Shown one piece after another: positions 33,327-45,009 of a DNA stretch of 64,000 nucleotides. Position numbers and translations under genes: made by a program. Source of the DNA: Amylostereum areolatum (Eukaryota > Basidiomycota > Agaricomycetes > Russulales > Stereaceae). Under the pieces are notes generated by a model. The model saw only the letters and a list, made by a program, of their open reading frames with translations, ran no database searches and had not been told where the DNA came from. Numbering within the stretch: position 1 is the stretch's first letter; the number at the start of each line of letters is the position of its first letter. The stretch covers positions 186,001 to 250,000 of the forward strand of contig SAXG01000049.1 of NCBI GenBank assembly GCA_012932865.1. Direction: 5' to 3'.

Positions 33327-36300
33327 ATGGGCCGATTGAACTTCGCCACGGACGAGGCTTCCCTTCTCAAGGCGTACAAGATATCTAACCTCTCTCCAAC
33401 GTGAGCAATTCGGCGCCGGCTGTGTCTGATCTTATGCTAACGAGGTCGGCCTTGAAGGCAGTGGGAAGTAGTAGACCACGAGGATTCAGTAGCTGGACAA
33501 CTCGCCAGTCCCACCAGCACAGAGGGAGAATACGGTGATCCATTGGGACTTGGAGATTACGTCGAGTGCGTGCCATACTCCGTGTCATTGAGTGTGCTCT
33601 GAAGCTTTGAAGTGTGAGGTCCATGGACATGGAGTCTCGTGCGTTACCATTTCCATCCATTCGGTACACGCTCTAACAAGGCGTCCAGGTGCCGCTGTTT
33701 CCGTTGCCTCGAAATCTTTCGATCCCAAGGCATTTTTATCTGTCGTACATCCCAATGCTACATATCAGGATCTTGCCACTGGTATTGCTCATCTGCGCTC
33801 AGCCCTCGATTCGCGGTCCGAGGCTATTCGAGTTCTCGTGGAGGACAACTTCGATAGGTTTGTCGCTGTCAAGGCTTCTACCGATGGTGTGTCCAACCTC
33901 TTTGTAAACTTTGTCTCACATGTAACGCCGCATAGCATTGTATGCCGAGATGCACGAGGGTTTACTGTCTGACTCGAGCGATTATGCTTCGAAGCCCTTA
34001 CGCGACCACCTAAAGCGTGCGTCAGATCTCTACATCACGTATCGAATCCTCTAATAATGGGTGCTAGAGGCTGCATTGAAGGCAAACCAAGTATTCTTGC
34101 CCGTCCTCGAGAACGCCAACAAAGCTCAAAGACTCAGGACTACCCTTGGCGTCTTCGAGCGATCCAAATTCTTCTTTAATCTGCCAGCGTCCATCATGGA
34201 ATATATGCAAATGGTGTGTCTCGAGTACTTTCTTTTTTCTTATCGCTCACTGGAACAAAGGGCCGGTATGACGCTGCCATGCGAGATTACAAGAAGGGCG
34301 AATTCCTTCTTGAGACACGTCCTGGACAACTCTTGCCCATCAATGCACCGAAGGATAGTCAAGGTGCAGCTATCGCCGAACAGCAGCAGAAACGAATTTT
34401 GGACAAGGTGTGGGGCACCGTGGAGAAGACTATGGGGGAACTGCGTGCTGCCTTGCTCGGTCAGCTACAAGAACCTGGCCGTCCGATCGAGGACCAAGAA
34501 AAAACGCTCGAGTACGTGCTCATTTCCAGATCACTGTCCACAACACCGAGCGATATAATTTTACAACACTCTTGCCGAGATAGGCGCCATTAGGAAACGC
34601 GCTGACTAGATAATTAGGATTCTCCTAGAACTGAATATGCCTGACGACCCCGTATGGACCTACTTCGACTCCCAGCATAGTTATATTCTCGGACAGATGA
34701 AGAAGGTTTACACTACCTCCTGCACGGCAATACAAAGTGCGTAGCGTAAGGTGCACTTATAGGACGATGGCTAACATTTTGCTAGATAAACTTGACAAAG
34801 CAAGCACCGTGGGGGATAATGACTCCCTTGCTCTCCAGTTACACACATGTGTCGCTGCTTTAAAGACCGGCCAGAGCGATAATGTCCTATGTATAACTTT
34901 CTCCCTATCAGTCGTTTTAAGATGTTCACCGATTTCGCGTAGCAAATAGCACAGGTCACGAATCATGGCAGCTTATCGTGGAGATGGTGAAAGCAGTATC
35001 CGAGTCAATGATGACAGCTCTTCCCAATTTCTGGAGGATCGCGAAGGGTTTCCTGGATGGGAAGTACAAACGGGTGCGCAAGGTCTTTCCCTGCGACGAA
35101 GTTGCGTTTGACCATTCCTCGCAGAGCGTGGTCTCCGGCTCTCGTCGAAGCCCCTCTCAAGTTCGAACGATGGCCCTGGACATCGTGAAGCTTTACCTTT
35201 CTCTCCTATCAGAGTTTTTTGTATTCTCAGACATGGCCGTTATGAGTCCTATACTTTCAAGCGACGGAATGCCCTCAATGATACCAGCCAATTCGAACTC
35301 TCTCACTACCGGTTTTTACCTCTTGAAAATCCTGGCCGAGATTCAAGACAGTGTCAACGAGGTCAATGGGTTGGAGGTCTCCAGCGAATCAAGTTCTATA
35401 TTGAAAGGCCTCTTGGAAAGCGCCCGATGGAAATTCAGCGATATCTTGATGCAGGCTTGGTTAAGAGGTCCGTCTCTTCCCTTGTGTCACTCTCTTCTCC
35501 CTTAAGCTCGATCCAGATGCCAACCTACTTTATCACTTGGAAACTTGGGTTGAGTCGTCTAGCGAGGATTACACCACGGCCTACCTTGGCGACATCCAGC
35601 TTTTCCAAAAACATCACACCACCAGCGCCTTCAAGCTTGCAGGGGGAGTTGATCTATCTTCCACATCTTCGAAACTAGGCAAACAGTATCCCATCGCGAA
35701 CCAGTTCGTCGTGAAGATTACCAAAGCCTTTTTAGACTCCTTATACGCAATCCTGGACGGGCTAGTTCATCTGGCCTCTGACGAATCCCTCACCGTCGTG
35801 AAGTCTCCGGTTGCCGGTGATGACCGCGGACCCAGGCGAGCGAATGGATCAAATCCTCTGGAACTCTTGGATACCCGCGACATGGTAAAGTCCCTAGCGC
35901 CCCTCCAATGATGTACCGTGTCTCACACTCCTGCCGCAGCACAATCGCACCCTCTTGGTCGTGTCAAATTTTGGCTATTTGAAAAGGGCGCTCATTCCGG
36001 GGATGGTCAATCAACTTGAGACGGCATTCAACATAAACATGGACGCAGACAGACAGGTGAGGCGCCCCTGTCAGGACCAACATGTCGCCGTCTAATCCCC
36101 CACCGTCCCTGTCCCTTTTTACGCCCAGACGTTAATGGCAGTCGTCTATGAGCTTGACAAAACACTTTTCGATGGATACGTCAAGCCCAAGGCAGCAGAA
36201 GTCACGAACAAACTGCGTAAGGGCATTCTTGACCCTGCCATGGACTGGTTCGAAACGCCACAGCCGAAAGGTGTGCCTACGTCGCCCTCCCAGCAATATC

Positions 36301-36905
36301 GGTCCAACTGACAAGTATCCTCATGCAGAGATTCGTCCATACATGTACGAAACTCTGATGTACCTCGTGGCCGTACATGCCCAAGTTACTACAGCCGCCG
36401 CTCCTTTATTGGAGCGCACACTCAATGCGCTTGTTGACGAACTGGCTGACGAGGCCCTACGGTGTTTCCGCCAAATCAAGCGCTTCGGCATGGGGGGAAT
36501 GCTCCGAGTAAGTGCCGTCCAGACACTTTCCCCAATATACCATTTACCCTCATTGCTTTCTTCCGACACTCGCTATAGGCAACTCTCGAAATCGAGTTCA
36601 TGCATCAAACTCTTTCACGTTACGTGACGCCTACAGCGGCTAAGATGCTGCAGGAACTGTATACGAAGATTTCCCAGGCGTATGCCCGCCGTCCAGGCGA
36701 CGAGAACCTGCAGGGCAGTCTCGATGGTGTCAAACGCACGCTCGCGGAGACGCGCCGGTCCACAGGCATCGAGTTTCTCTGCTTCAGGGCAACCAAGACG
36801 GAGAAGAGTGCACCCACCGCCACGCCAACCTCCGCTCCAGGAGCCTCTATTAAGGAAAAGGATTCGAGGAGAGAAAAGGACAGGCCAAGACGGGAAAGAG
36901 AATAG
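33327..36905 (+). CDS. SEC5: Exocyst complex subunit Sec5
   Basis: Tethers secretory vesicles at the plasma membrane. Start ATG 33327 ([19 protein letters not shown]). Conserved Sec5 blocks follow: [133 protein letters not shown] and [23 protein letters not shown]. The helical C-terminal half includes [40 protein letters not shown] and [20 protein letters not shown] basic tail ends [12 protein letters not shown] at 36905. Roughly 950 residues over about 15 exons, normal for a fungal Sec5. It converges with RMD1 across 270 bases. No lesion seen; small exons near 33,450-33,620 and 33,900-34,060 are approximate. Confidence 0.91.
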
Positions 36906-37175
36906 ATCGAGTTGTGATTTCGTCGATGGTGGCAGTATTTATATCGCTGTGGTAGTGATGGACTGGCAGATGTGTGTTGTACCGTTTAGGATTGATCTTC
37001 AAGAATGTATGCGAAGTGTATCGTGTGACTGACATGTACGTGGATAGTCTGAACCCGGCGATTTACGTGCATTGTACCTTACAATGCAACGGCAAGTGAA
37101 ACAGTACAATGTAGATGAAGGATATGCGAACAGAATCCGGATGTTGTTGTGGATGGCGGATTGGCAATCTTCCCA

Positions 37176-39049
37176 TTATGCCAGGAGATCCACCAGGATA
37201 GTAATGATACCGAGCACTACGTTGAGGTCAGCAGGACAACCGGAGTTATTTCTTGCAGGGAGCATACGGATTTCAACGCCAATGAGTGCAATGACAATCT
37301 GCTCCAAGCGTTCTGAGTGTCTACTCGACACCGACTCCTTGAGTAGCTGTAACATATCTTGAAGAACCTAGACCTGGTGTTCGGTATTTCAGGGAAAAGG
37401 GTAGAAGGAACTAACCTCAACACGGGTATTGAGTAGGTTGATGCGTTGGGGTATCTCGAGATAACTGCGTGCGGCATCGTACAGAGGTTGCAAATCAGGA
37501 TACGACTGGTGATGGTAGATTCAGACGTGTTCCAGATGAATACGATAAGAACTTACCCAGAACACTTCTGGAGAATCCAACACCGAGCCGACCGAGGCGA
37601 TGTTTGCTCGCAGCAGGAAGACCTCGCCCATCTTACGCATGATTTCTGCCTTACAGTCAGCAACAATAGCGATACAACTGGGAAATGAGTCAGAACCTTT
37701 ATGCGACAGGCCAATCTTTCCAGTTTCACTGATGATCTCGGGGTATTCTTTTGTCTCTTCGATGGTGTTGGAGATGAGTTCTTCAAACTACGCAGGCCAT
37801 TGTCAGAACTCTGTAGAATGGCTGCTGAAGGACCCGAGCTCACAAGAGATATCTTGACAGATTGTGCCAGAGCATGAGAAAGGGAAAGTTTGGTCCTGAG
37901 CGTATTAAGCATTAGCAGCGTTGCACGATTAACCGTACATACATGTAACTGGACCCCTTTCGTAAAGTGATCACATCGTTATATATTCTACAATGATGGT
38001 TTAGTATAGGTACGGACGGTTGATAGATAGAGCCTACCGACTATAGTTCGCATAGTAAAAGTTGAGGTCTTCCATCTCTACGTCAGAGGAAGCTGCACCA
38101 GATCATGAGCATTGACATTAAAACCGCGAACCAGACAACTTGCCGAGTTTTTCCACCTCAAATCGTTTCCTTTCTCAAGAGGTCAGAAAATAGGTATCAA
38201 GATAGAATATAACTTACAAAGACGATAAGAACCGCTTTTCCTGAACTTCTGTCATGCCCCATATGACAACGGTCCCATAGGAAAACATGAAAATTTCAGC
38301 CTCGTTCGCCGGCGCGTCGAACTTGCTCTTCTTCTTTTGTCCTTTATCATCTTGTTCTTCGGGTATCAGTTCTGCAACACCAAGGAGATCCCCCGTCGAT
38401 GTTCCCGCAGCGGTTTCGCTCCCGTCCGAGGGTTGCCATCGGACTCTTGACTGTCGCGGTGTCTGGGTGGATGATATGTGACCATAGCCATATGGAGTGT
38501 AGAGGACGTCGTCTATCATTCGAGGGTCGGTATGGTATGATATTCGTCGTGCACTAAAGAATTTCATGAGATCTTGGAAGTTGTACGAACTAATGCAAGT
38601 GAGCAGCGCGTCATGGAAAGAGACTATATGTTCGCACCTGGCTGTAGCATAAGCGGTTACTCTCGGCAGTGACTTCGCTTTCTTCTTTGTTAGCCTGAGA
38701 GCATCCCTACGTGCGGTCCCAGCAGGGATACGGGCGATCTGACTGTAAACCTACACAACGATAGTCGGTGAGTATTATAATGACATCATCGAGAACTGCG
38801 ACATACATCGACGTCTTCGGTCTCATCTTCATCTACCGCATCCTCTTCGTCCGTAGTACTAGAGCCCTCTCCCTTGTCCTTGGGAGGAGCAAGGAGAACG
38901 CGTTTCGCAGGGACGAGTTCGGGTTCGGGTTGTTCAGGAAGAACCTTGAGCTTGCCAGCGACCTTGGTTGAACGGTTAGCTCCTCGAGTCTTGGGCTCAT
39001 CCGGGAGGTTGGAGGTCGTCTGCCGCAAGTTTTGCTGTGTCGACGACAT
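37176..39049 (-). CDS. RMD1: Rmd1 / RMND1 family protein (DUF155)
   Basis: The DUF155 family includes yeast Rmd1, fission yeast Sif2 and human RMND1, a mitochondrial inner-membrane protein needed for mitochondrial translation. Start ATG 39049 (MSSTQQNLRQTTSNLPDEPK). A basic N-terminus carries an acidic run EEDAVDEDETEDVDV. The core follows as RVTAYATA, SYNFQDLMKFFSARR, DDVLYTPYGYGHI and EAEIFMFSYGTVVIWGMTEVQEKRFL, the DUF155 hallmark. The C-terminal half is helical, with RINLLNTRVEVLQDMLQLL and ERLEQIVIALIGVEILLGI forming a final membrane segment just before stop 37176-37178. An insertion between the two core blocks (GSETAAGTSTGDLL... KGQKKKSKF) is a charged loop, common in fungal members. 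About 10 introns; I did not fix all of them. Closer to the cytosolic/vacuolar Rmd1 branch or the mitochondrial branch cannot be decided here. Confidence 0.87.
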
Positions 39050-40183
39050 CTCTGGCGTAAGTGTCCAATAGAGTGACGGTGGAGGACCAGGAGGTTAACT
39101 GGAGTCCGGCAAACCTCAAGAACGGATACAACGGTCCGATCTCCGTCGGTAACACCCGCCGGTATTCACTGGCCGGTGGCAGGCTCGACTCCGCGTCGAC
39201 TTCAAACCTTCTCATCAGTTTCTACTATTCTAAGATAAATTGTCACGCTCGCCGTGATGAGAGCTATTAGAGGTGCGCTATATATTTTGAGCGGCTGCTG
39301 TAGGCTGAGATGTGTTGCACATCAGGTGTGTTACTCACATGGTGTGTTAGCCTGTTATACGCCGTCCCCATGTCGTTTTCTTTGACACTGACAGACTTGC
39401 CAGTGACTCTGCAATCAAGCAGATCTTGCTCAGCATGAATGAGAAGCAGAGCTTCATCATCGAGGATCTGGATGAGTGCCATGTTATCATCAAAGCTGAT
39501 GAAGAGTATCGGGTCCGGAGGGACCTCGAAGCTGAGGTGTGTCCATTCGTAAATCCAGAGAGCAGTTATCTGACTGTGTTTTGGTAGCTGGAGAAGAATA
39601 CATACAGTCTAGAATAGCTGCCATTGCCACACTTGTGATGAACGAATGTTATGGCCTTGTGAGTTCGACGCTTGATCGCTGAATTCATTGGCATGATGTA
39701 TCTGCCACAGTGCCTTGACAGTGCCACCTCTGAGAGATCTGAGGCGAAGGGCCTGTTCTGTTCAGGAAAAGGCATTGCATGATACGTTCTAGTAATACCA
39801 CTACGAATAATGACCTTTACATATACACAAGTCCGAAGCGTTCTATGCTGTCCAGTGTCTGTATAGTGTAGCGCTAGCTGTCCGGTTAGTCCGGGGGGAC
39901 GTCACGTGTGGCAATTATCTTGACATGGCGGCAAAGCGGCAAAGCGGCAAATTGCCTCGTGCCTTCTTTGGCCTCGTCCTTTTTGGTATACTTATAACGT
40001 TTAACGTTTAACCCTCATGCACGAATAAGTTCCCAGCTCACCCACCTTCCCCACAGAGTTCCGGTCTTCTTCCACTACTTTACTCCCCTTAACGGCACAC
40101 CACAACCACCTTCTGTAAGCGTCATTTTCGCTTACCGGTACAAGCTGCTAACCGGTGACCCTTATACAAGTGCACCTCTAAAA
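39050..40183. other. Intergenic region with a short octamer repeat
   Basis: About 1.1 kb upstream of RMD1 and of the small ORF at 40184. Open frames are short and unrecognised. Contains the GCGGCAAA triplicate at 39928-39951. The 120 bases before 40184 are C/T-rich, as expected of a promoter-proximal leader. Confidence 0.4.
39928..39956. repeat. Triplicate GCGGCAAA octamer ending in a palindrome
   Basis: Three perfect head-to-tail GCGGCAAA units (39928-39951) run into GGCAAATTGCC, a near-perfect inverted pair (39946-39956). No role is known. Confidence 0.8.
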
Positions 40184-40441
40184 ATGTCTATCGTCCTCGT
40201 CGATCGCCGGAAGGGGCGAAAGTTCAAGCAAAAAGCCGCCTCCAGTTCTCTCCAACACGTTTTCGTAGACGATTGGAGCGATGAATGGGTCGAAGTTGCT
40301 GACAGGTTGTGTGATGTTCTAAAGCTGCCCGGTAAGCCCCCTTTTCTACATGCAGAAAGGTTCGAACTGAACGCGAACATCATACCACTAGATCTGACGA
40401 CGCGTAGTGGGCTGAAGAGAATTCATGCCGACATCCTTTAA
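40184..40441 (+). CDS. Small hypothetical protein, 85 residues
   Basis: Single-exon frame starting at ATG 40184 in good context (A at -3) and stopping at 40441. The translation is mixed-composition and looks protein-like: a basic start (DRRKGRKFKQKA), then HVFVDDWSDEWVEVADRLCD and a hydrophilic end. No signal peptide, membrane span or family recognised. A pyrimidine-rich leader precedes it. It could instead be the first exon of a longer gene or a chance frame. Confidence 0.35.
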   Translation: MSIVLVDRRKGRKFKQKAASSSLQHVFVDDWSDEWVEVADRLCDVLKLPGKPPFLHAERFELNANIIPLDLTTRSGLKRIHADIL

Positions 40442-41947
40442 TACAAAGAGAGACGCGGTGGAGCGCTGCGTCACGTCCCGACACAAACCGCGAGACAAGT
40501 GAGCTTTCTGATTGGTTGTGGGACAACAGCCACGTCATCGTAACGCGACACGTGACAGGTCGCGTTGACAAATGCACGTGGCTGCTTGCGTCATCCTAGG
40601 CTTGCGCGTCGGCCGGGTCGCCGCGTCGCTCTTCGTCTTGACCTCCACCACGTACTTGGCCACCGTCATACCTTCCCACTCTCTATGGCACCTCTACGCA
40701 CCGCCGTTAGCGTCAAAGTAGCCTCCATGGCACAGCCCTACTTATACCTTTTACTTTGTATATCAGAAAACAAATTCAAATCAATTTTCCTCCAAAGCAA
40801 TGTTTGTGCAGCAACACGGACGTGTTTTGTCGCTTCGGTCACGATGACCGCGTCGCTCCCACCCCCCCTGATTGGATTTATTTATATATCTAGAGATTTT
40901 TCGGGAAATTTCCTCGGTGCTCGGATGAGGCGTGGTGGTCCCGAGCTCGAGTGATGTACGACACGACACGACCCGACACGACACAGTACAGCACACCCTG
41001 TCATCTGCATCCAGTGCATCTCGGTGCATTCATCTGGATCATGTGCGCATTTTCTTTCTCTCTTGCGAGACGAACTGACATGTACTATTTGTGCAGAAGA
41101 ATCTATGCGAGTTGGGGGTGACATTGGCTGGCCATTGGGATGGTGCACCGAGCAGGAACGCAGGTCCACTGATTCCGTCCAAGATGCAGCCCCCAGAAAC
41201 AGTGCCCATTCAACCTCCTCGCAAGCGAACGAGAACACGGCCGTCCAGGTATGACTGACCTTAACAAACTGATCAATGTCCTTGCTTACTATATTGTTGT
41301 CTACAGCTTTCCTCGGCTGACGCCATTGGCCACCGCCGGTCTTGAGTGCGAGCACAACGACATCCTCAGGATCCTGAAGGTCCGCAACAGCATTGTATTG
41401 TGTCGTCCACGTCCGAATCAACGACAGGCGACACGATAATGCAAGAACCCAACCAACCAGCAAGCCTCGAACGGAGCTTTCATAGATGGTACGTGCATAC
41501 AGTATCAATCAATGTGATAGTAAAGGCTTTACTGATCCTTTTGTTATCCATATCACAGGTGATATGTCCTCATCGACATTGCATATTCGCAGGCCTACTC
41601 GGCCCTCAGCGACTTGCTTCCTACGCCCCCAAGGACTCCAGCTCTGAACCTAGAACAGACAACCCACTCTCTATCGAAGAGTAATGCCAAGAGGCCGACG
41701 AAGGAGAGCATTTGGGACCGTAACCTCTAGGCATGCTACAGTTTTATCATCGGACTGCGAGGAACTCTACACTCATTATACTATTCTTATTGTGATATTT
41801 GAATACAATCACACAGTGCTACTGAATGAGTGCATGGGTCCTGCTGTATCTAACATCAAACGTCTCCATGCGACGCTACAAACCAGGCCCAGACGCTATA
41901 AACCATAATGCAATAATTGGCGGTTCATTTATTATCTACACTAAAAT
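40442..41947. other. Region upstream of the MYND gene with possible unresolved exons
   Basis: Mostly non-coding. Two stretches look exon-like on the plus strand: 41184-41248 (MQPPETVPIQPPRKRTRTRPS, followed by a GTATGA donor) and about 41592-41729 (AYSALSDLLPTPPRTPALNL, after an acceptor TTCGCAG). A third, around 41370-41488, reads GDTIMQEPNQPASLERSFHRW. Their splice phases do not agree with each other or with the MYND frame, so I cannot build one model. A microsatellite lies at 40958-40986. Confidence 0.35.
40958..40986. repeat. ACGAC-type pentanucleotide microsatellite
   Basis: About five degenerate ACGAC/CCGAC units in tandem (ACGACACGACACGACCCGAC and onward). Short and imperfect. Confidence 0.75.
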
Positions 41948-43983
41948 GTGTTACCCACGGATAGTATCCTACAGGATGAAATTAATACGCCGGAGGTATG
42001 TCAACTTCTTTCTTTTGTCAAACACTGTGCTGAAGTGCTCCCTCCAGGCTTGTTCGACAAGATCATCTCCCTTGCTGAGGTTCCCGAAGCCCGAAATCTG
42101 GCATTGCGCGCCCTTAATGCGCTCACCATGAGCGCAGGCAAGCGGCTTACCACAGAATTCATGCACAACACGCCCAATCTGTTGCGTCTGATGAAGCGAC
42201 ACTCAGACGACCTCACAACCACAGCGCTCGTCGTCGGCATGTATACCCATTGCTCCATCTATATGGCCAACTTCCGATTGTTCCCGGAACTCCCCGTGCT
42301 CGCCAACACAGTCCTCGACGCGCTGCGCAATCCCGACATGAGCGATTGGACATATACGCACGCACTCGCATTCCTCAGCAACATCGTGAACAAAGCAGGT
42401 CGTGTTTGTAAGGACATCCCTTCCATCACCACACTCTTTGTCGCACTCTTGCGTAGCAATGATCTCCGGCGTCGCTTCCAGGCTGTTTCCACGCTGTTCG
42501 AGTTGGCGTCTACTCCAGAGAATCCGGAGCACAACTCCCGACAGCCATTCGCCCCTTTCACTGTTGTCGGCGCATTGCAAAATCGTACCTTTCCGGATGA
42601 CCTGTCTACCGTAATGGACGTGTATGGAAGAGATCAATGCCAGACATCGACAATCAAACGATCCAAGGATAACTACATCTCTATCCTCTCCCAACACGCC
42701 GACGCTGTGAATCCCGACTACGTTAAACTTGGCCGTGCGCTAGGCTCGGAGGTGATCGGTGCACAATTCGCTGTTGCCGACATGATGTGCTCTTGTTGTG
42801 CGGGTCCCGTCGGTGGCCAGAATAACGAACACTGGAAGGACATCGCTTTGAAGTGCGCCAGTGCCTTGCGCGCGGCTGCCGCCCCGGGAGATGCTGAACT
42901 TGCGGACGCCCTAGAATGGAAAGTTCTTTTCATGGAAGGCGTCAAGCCAGCCACAGAATTTGCAAAAAAGGCCCTCGTCCGGCACCCTCACTCAGCGTTT
43001 TTCCACAATGCGCTTGCGGAACACTCCAGGGAAGAAGACGCCTTGCGTCTGGCGAAGAAAGGCCTCAAGATCGAAGGGGCTCCCGCATGGATTCGGCAGT
43101 CGCTATTACATGATGCGGCTACCAAAGCATTGTACCGATCCCTGCGCACAAACCTGGGACTCTGCCCCGACGAGCGGGTCGCGTTACTTCACAGCTCGTT
43201 GGAGGATGCACGGGCTCTCGTCAGGGAGATACCCCCGGATTCTCTTCAATTTCAAGGAGCCGTGAGCATACACGTTATCCTCTGCTTTTTGGTTGGCGGA
43301 CGAGCGTGTGGTTTGACATCTCCAGAAGTGAAGGTGAGCATAATATATTTTTGTTGATCAACTGTATAATTGGGTTTTGTAGACTTCCCTGGACGCTATG
43401 ACTATCAACGAGCGTTTTATGGAGTTCCTTGGGCATCCCATCACGAACAGGACCCAAATGCGCAAGACTTGCACCATTATCACGAACAATATGGACGCTG
43501 CTATGACTGAGTGGGGCGGCATGCTATCTAGATCCAAGGTGCTCATGGAAGACCCTGAAAGTTATTCGCACACTTTTGTGTCACTGGAGGATCGCGAGAG
43601 CAGTGACCTACAATTCTGGCTGAACAAGTTCGAGGGCGATATTGAAGGCCCAGACAGGCATGAGACAGCCTCCACAAAGAACAGCGAGGACATGAGTACT
43701 CCGCTCTCTTCAGATCTTCCTACTCACAAGAAGATGACGCTGACGTGTTCGTGGTGTCGTCGGCCGAGCGCGATACTCAAGAAGTGCGGCGGTTGTGGAT
43801 TGGCCAAGTGATCACACCTCTTTTTCACAGGTCGATTTCATATTAACCCGTTCCCTGGCTAGGTACTGTGACACTGAGTGTCAAAGGAAACACTGGAAGC
43901 ATGATCATAAGGAACTGTGTGGTAAACCGGACTTGGAGGCAGTAGCTCAAGCGCCTTCAATTGTCGTCGGAACCAGGCTATGA
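41948..43983 (+). CDS. MYND-type zinc finger protein of an Agaricomycete family
   Basis: Function unknown; MYND fingers bind proline-rich partners. The long exon 41948-43342 encodes an all-helical repeat region (VCQLLSFVKHCAEVLPPGLF, LRALNALTMSAGKRL, THALAFLSNIVNKAG, ARALVREIPPDSLQFQ). A second exon begins TSLDAMTINERFMEFLGHP at about 43382. The finger is CSWCRRPSAILKKCGGCGLAK, an intron at about 43808-43862, then YCDTECQRKHWKHDHKELC. That supplies the C-x2-C, C-x2-C and YCxxxCQxxxWxxHxxxC ligands of MYND. Stop at 43983. The N-terminus is unresolved: the frame at 41948 opens with GTG, and the ATG two bases upstream is out of frame, so a short upstream exon is likely. Large families of this architecture occur in Agaricomycetes. 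Confidence 0.83.
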
Positions 43984-44175
43984 CGAGCCTGCCGAGCGTG
44001 CTTAGATTTCCGCCAAGTCGACTAAGTAATATATGCATCGTAAAAGACGCAGCATCAGACTAGACTAAATGTTTCTCTAATCCATATACCCAGAATACTC
44101 TATCATCGCACTCAATACCAGGTTGTACTCTGTTGTACTTTGATCGCGCCAAGCGCCCACGTGATCGCGTTGTTG

Positions 44176-44345
44176 TCGAATATCGGAAATTTGGGGGACG
44201 TCGGGAAACTGGCACCAACTCCCACTTGGGAAGTGGGAAGTGGGAGTGGGAAGTGGGAAGTGGGAAATGCAACTCCCACTTCCCAAACTCCCAAACTCCC
44301 ACATTTTGGGAATTTGGGAAGTGGGAATTTGGGAATTTGGGAAGG
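44176..44345 (+). repeat. Left arm of an imperfect inverted repeat
   Basis: The arm reads TCGAATATCGGAAATTTGGG, then GACGTC, GGAAACTGGCACC, CTCCCACTTGGGAA, a run of GGGAAGT units, GAAATGCAACTCCCA, and CCCACATTTTGGG. The same order recurs in reverse complement at 44795-44936. The arm ends about 4 bases before TATATAG (44349). Confidence 0.75.
44228..44343 (+). repeat. G-run minisatellite with G-quadruplex motifs
   Basis: GGGAAGT/GGGAGT units give six GGG runs spaced 3-4 bases apart at 44228-44265. GGGAATTT/GGGAAGT units give six more at 44308-44343. Between them CTCCCAAA units put C runs on this strand. Both G blocks satisfy the G3N1-7 quadruplex rule. Confidence 0.8.
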
Positions 44346-44794
44346 TTTATATAGCCTCCCACCTGGCATCGTTTCCTCCTTTCCCCCCTCCTGTCGCTCT
44401 TCTGTTAACCCCACCGGTCCTCCCTCGCCTCGTGAACTCGACATCCGCACATCGTAGCATCGTTTACGGGTTAGATACCATTATATAAAGTTGTCATTAA
44501 AGTTATCTTAAATTATGCATGATGCCTCCGTGTCAACTCCTGAGATTATAAGGAACGGTGTGAAGTGTAGTAGGAGGTGCAGGTCAACTTTCGGAGGTGC
44601 CTCGTCATTGTATCGGGGGCTAGGGTTTACGTAAGTTCAAATCATATTTCATTCACACAGACGACGAGGGCAATGGGGCATCGGGGAAACCTGCCGTCAA
44701 ACTACTTCGGGCCTTATATACGCAAGAGACGGATATTTTTCCAAGCCGAAAGCTGCCGAAAGTCCCATGTTTCTCGGCAAAGGCCGCAAAACGT

Positions 44795-44936
44795 CCCAAA
44801 TGTTTGTGGGAAAGCAATTTGGGAGTTGCATTTCACACATTTGGCTCTCGCGAAGTCCCACTTCCCACCTCCCAGTTCCCAAGTGGGATACGGTTCCAGT
44901 TTCTGGACGTTCTGGAAATTTGGTAACGATTTTCGA
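44795..44936 (-). repeat. Right arm of the inverted repeat
   Basis: Reverse complement carries AAATTTCCAGAACGTC, AGAAACTGGAACC, TCCCACTTGGGAACTGGGA, GTGAAATGCAACTCCCA and CCCACAAACATTTGGG in the same order as the left arm. It has lost most of the tandem units. It ends 73 bases before the MED8 start codon. On the same (minus) strand a GTATATAAGG lies about 75 bases inward. Confidence 0.72.
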
Positions 44937-45009
44937 ACGAATGCGAACCGTTTTCAAAACTTGAAGTTCGCCGTTGTTGTCTCTTCCGCTCTGGTTCATA
45001 TCTTCAATT

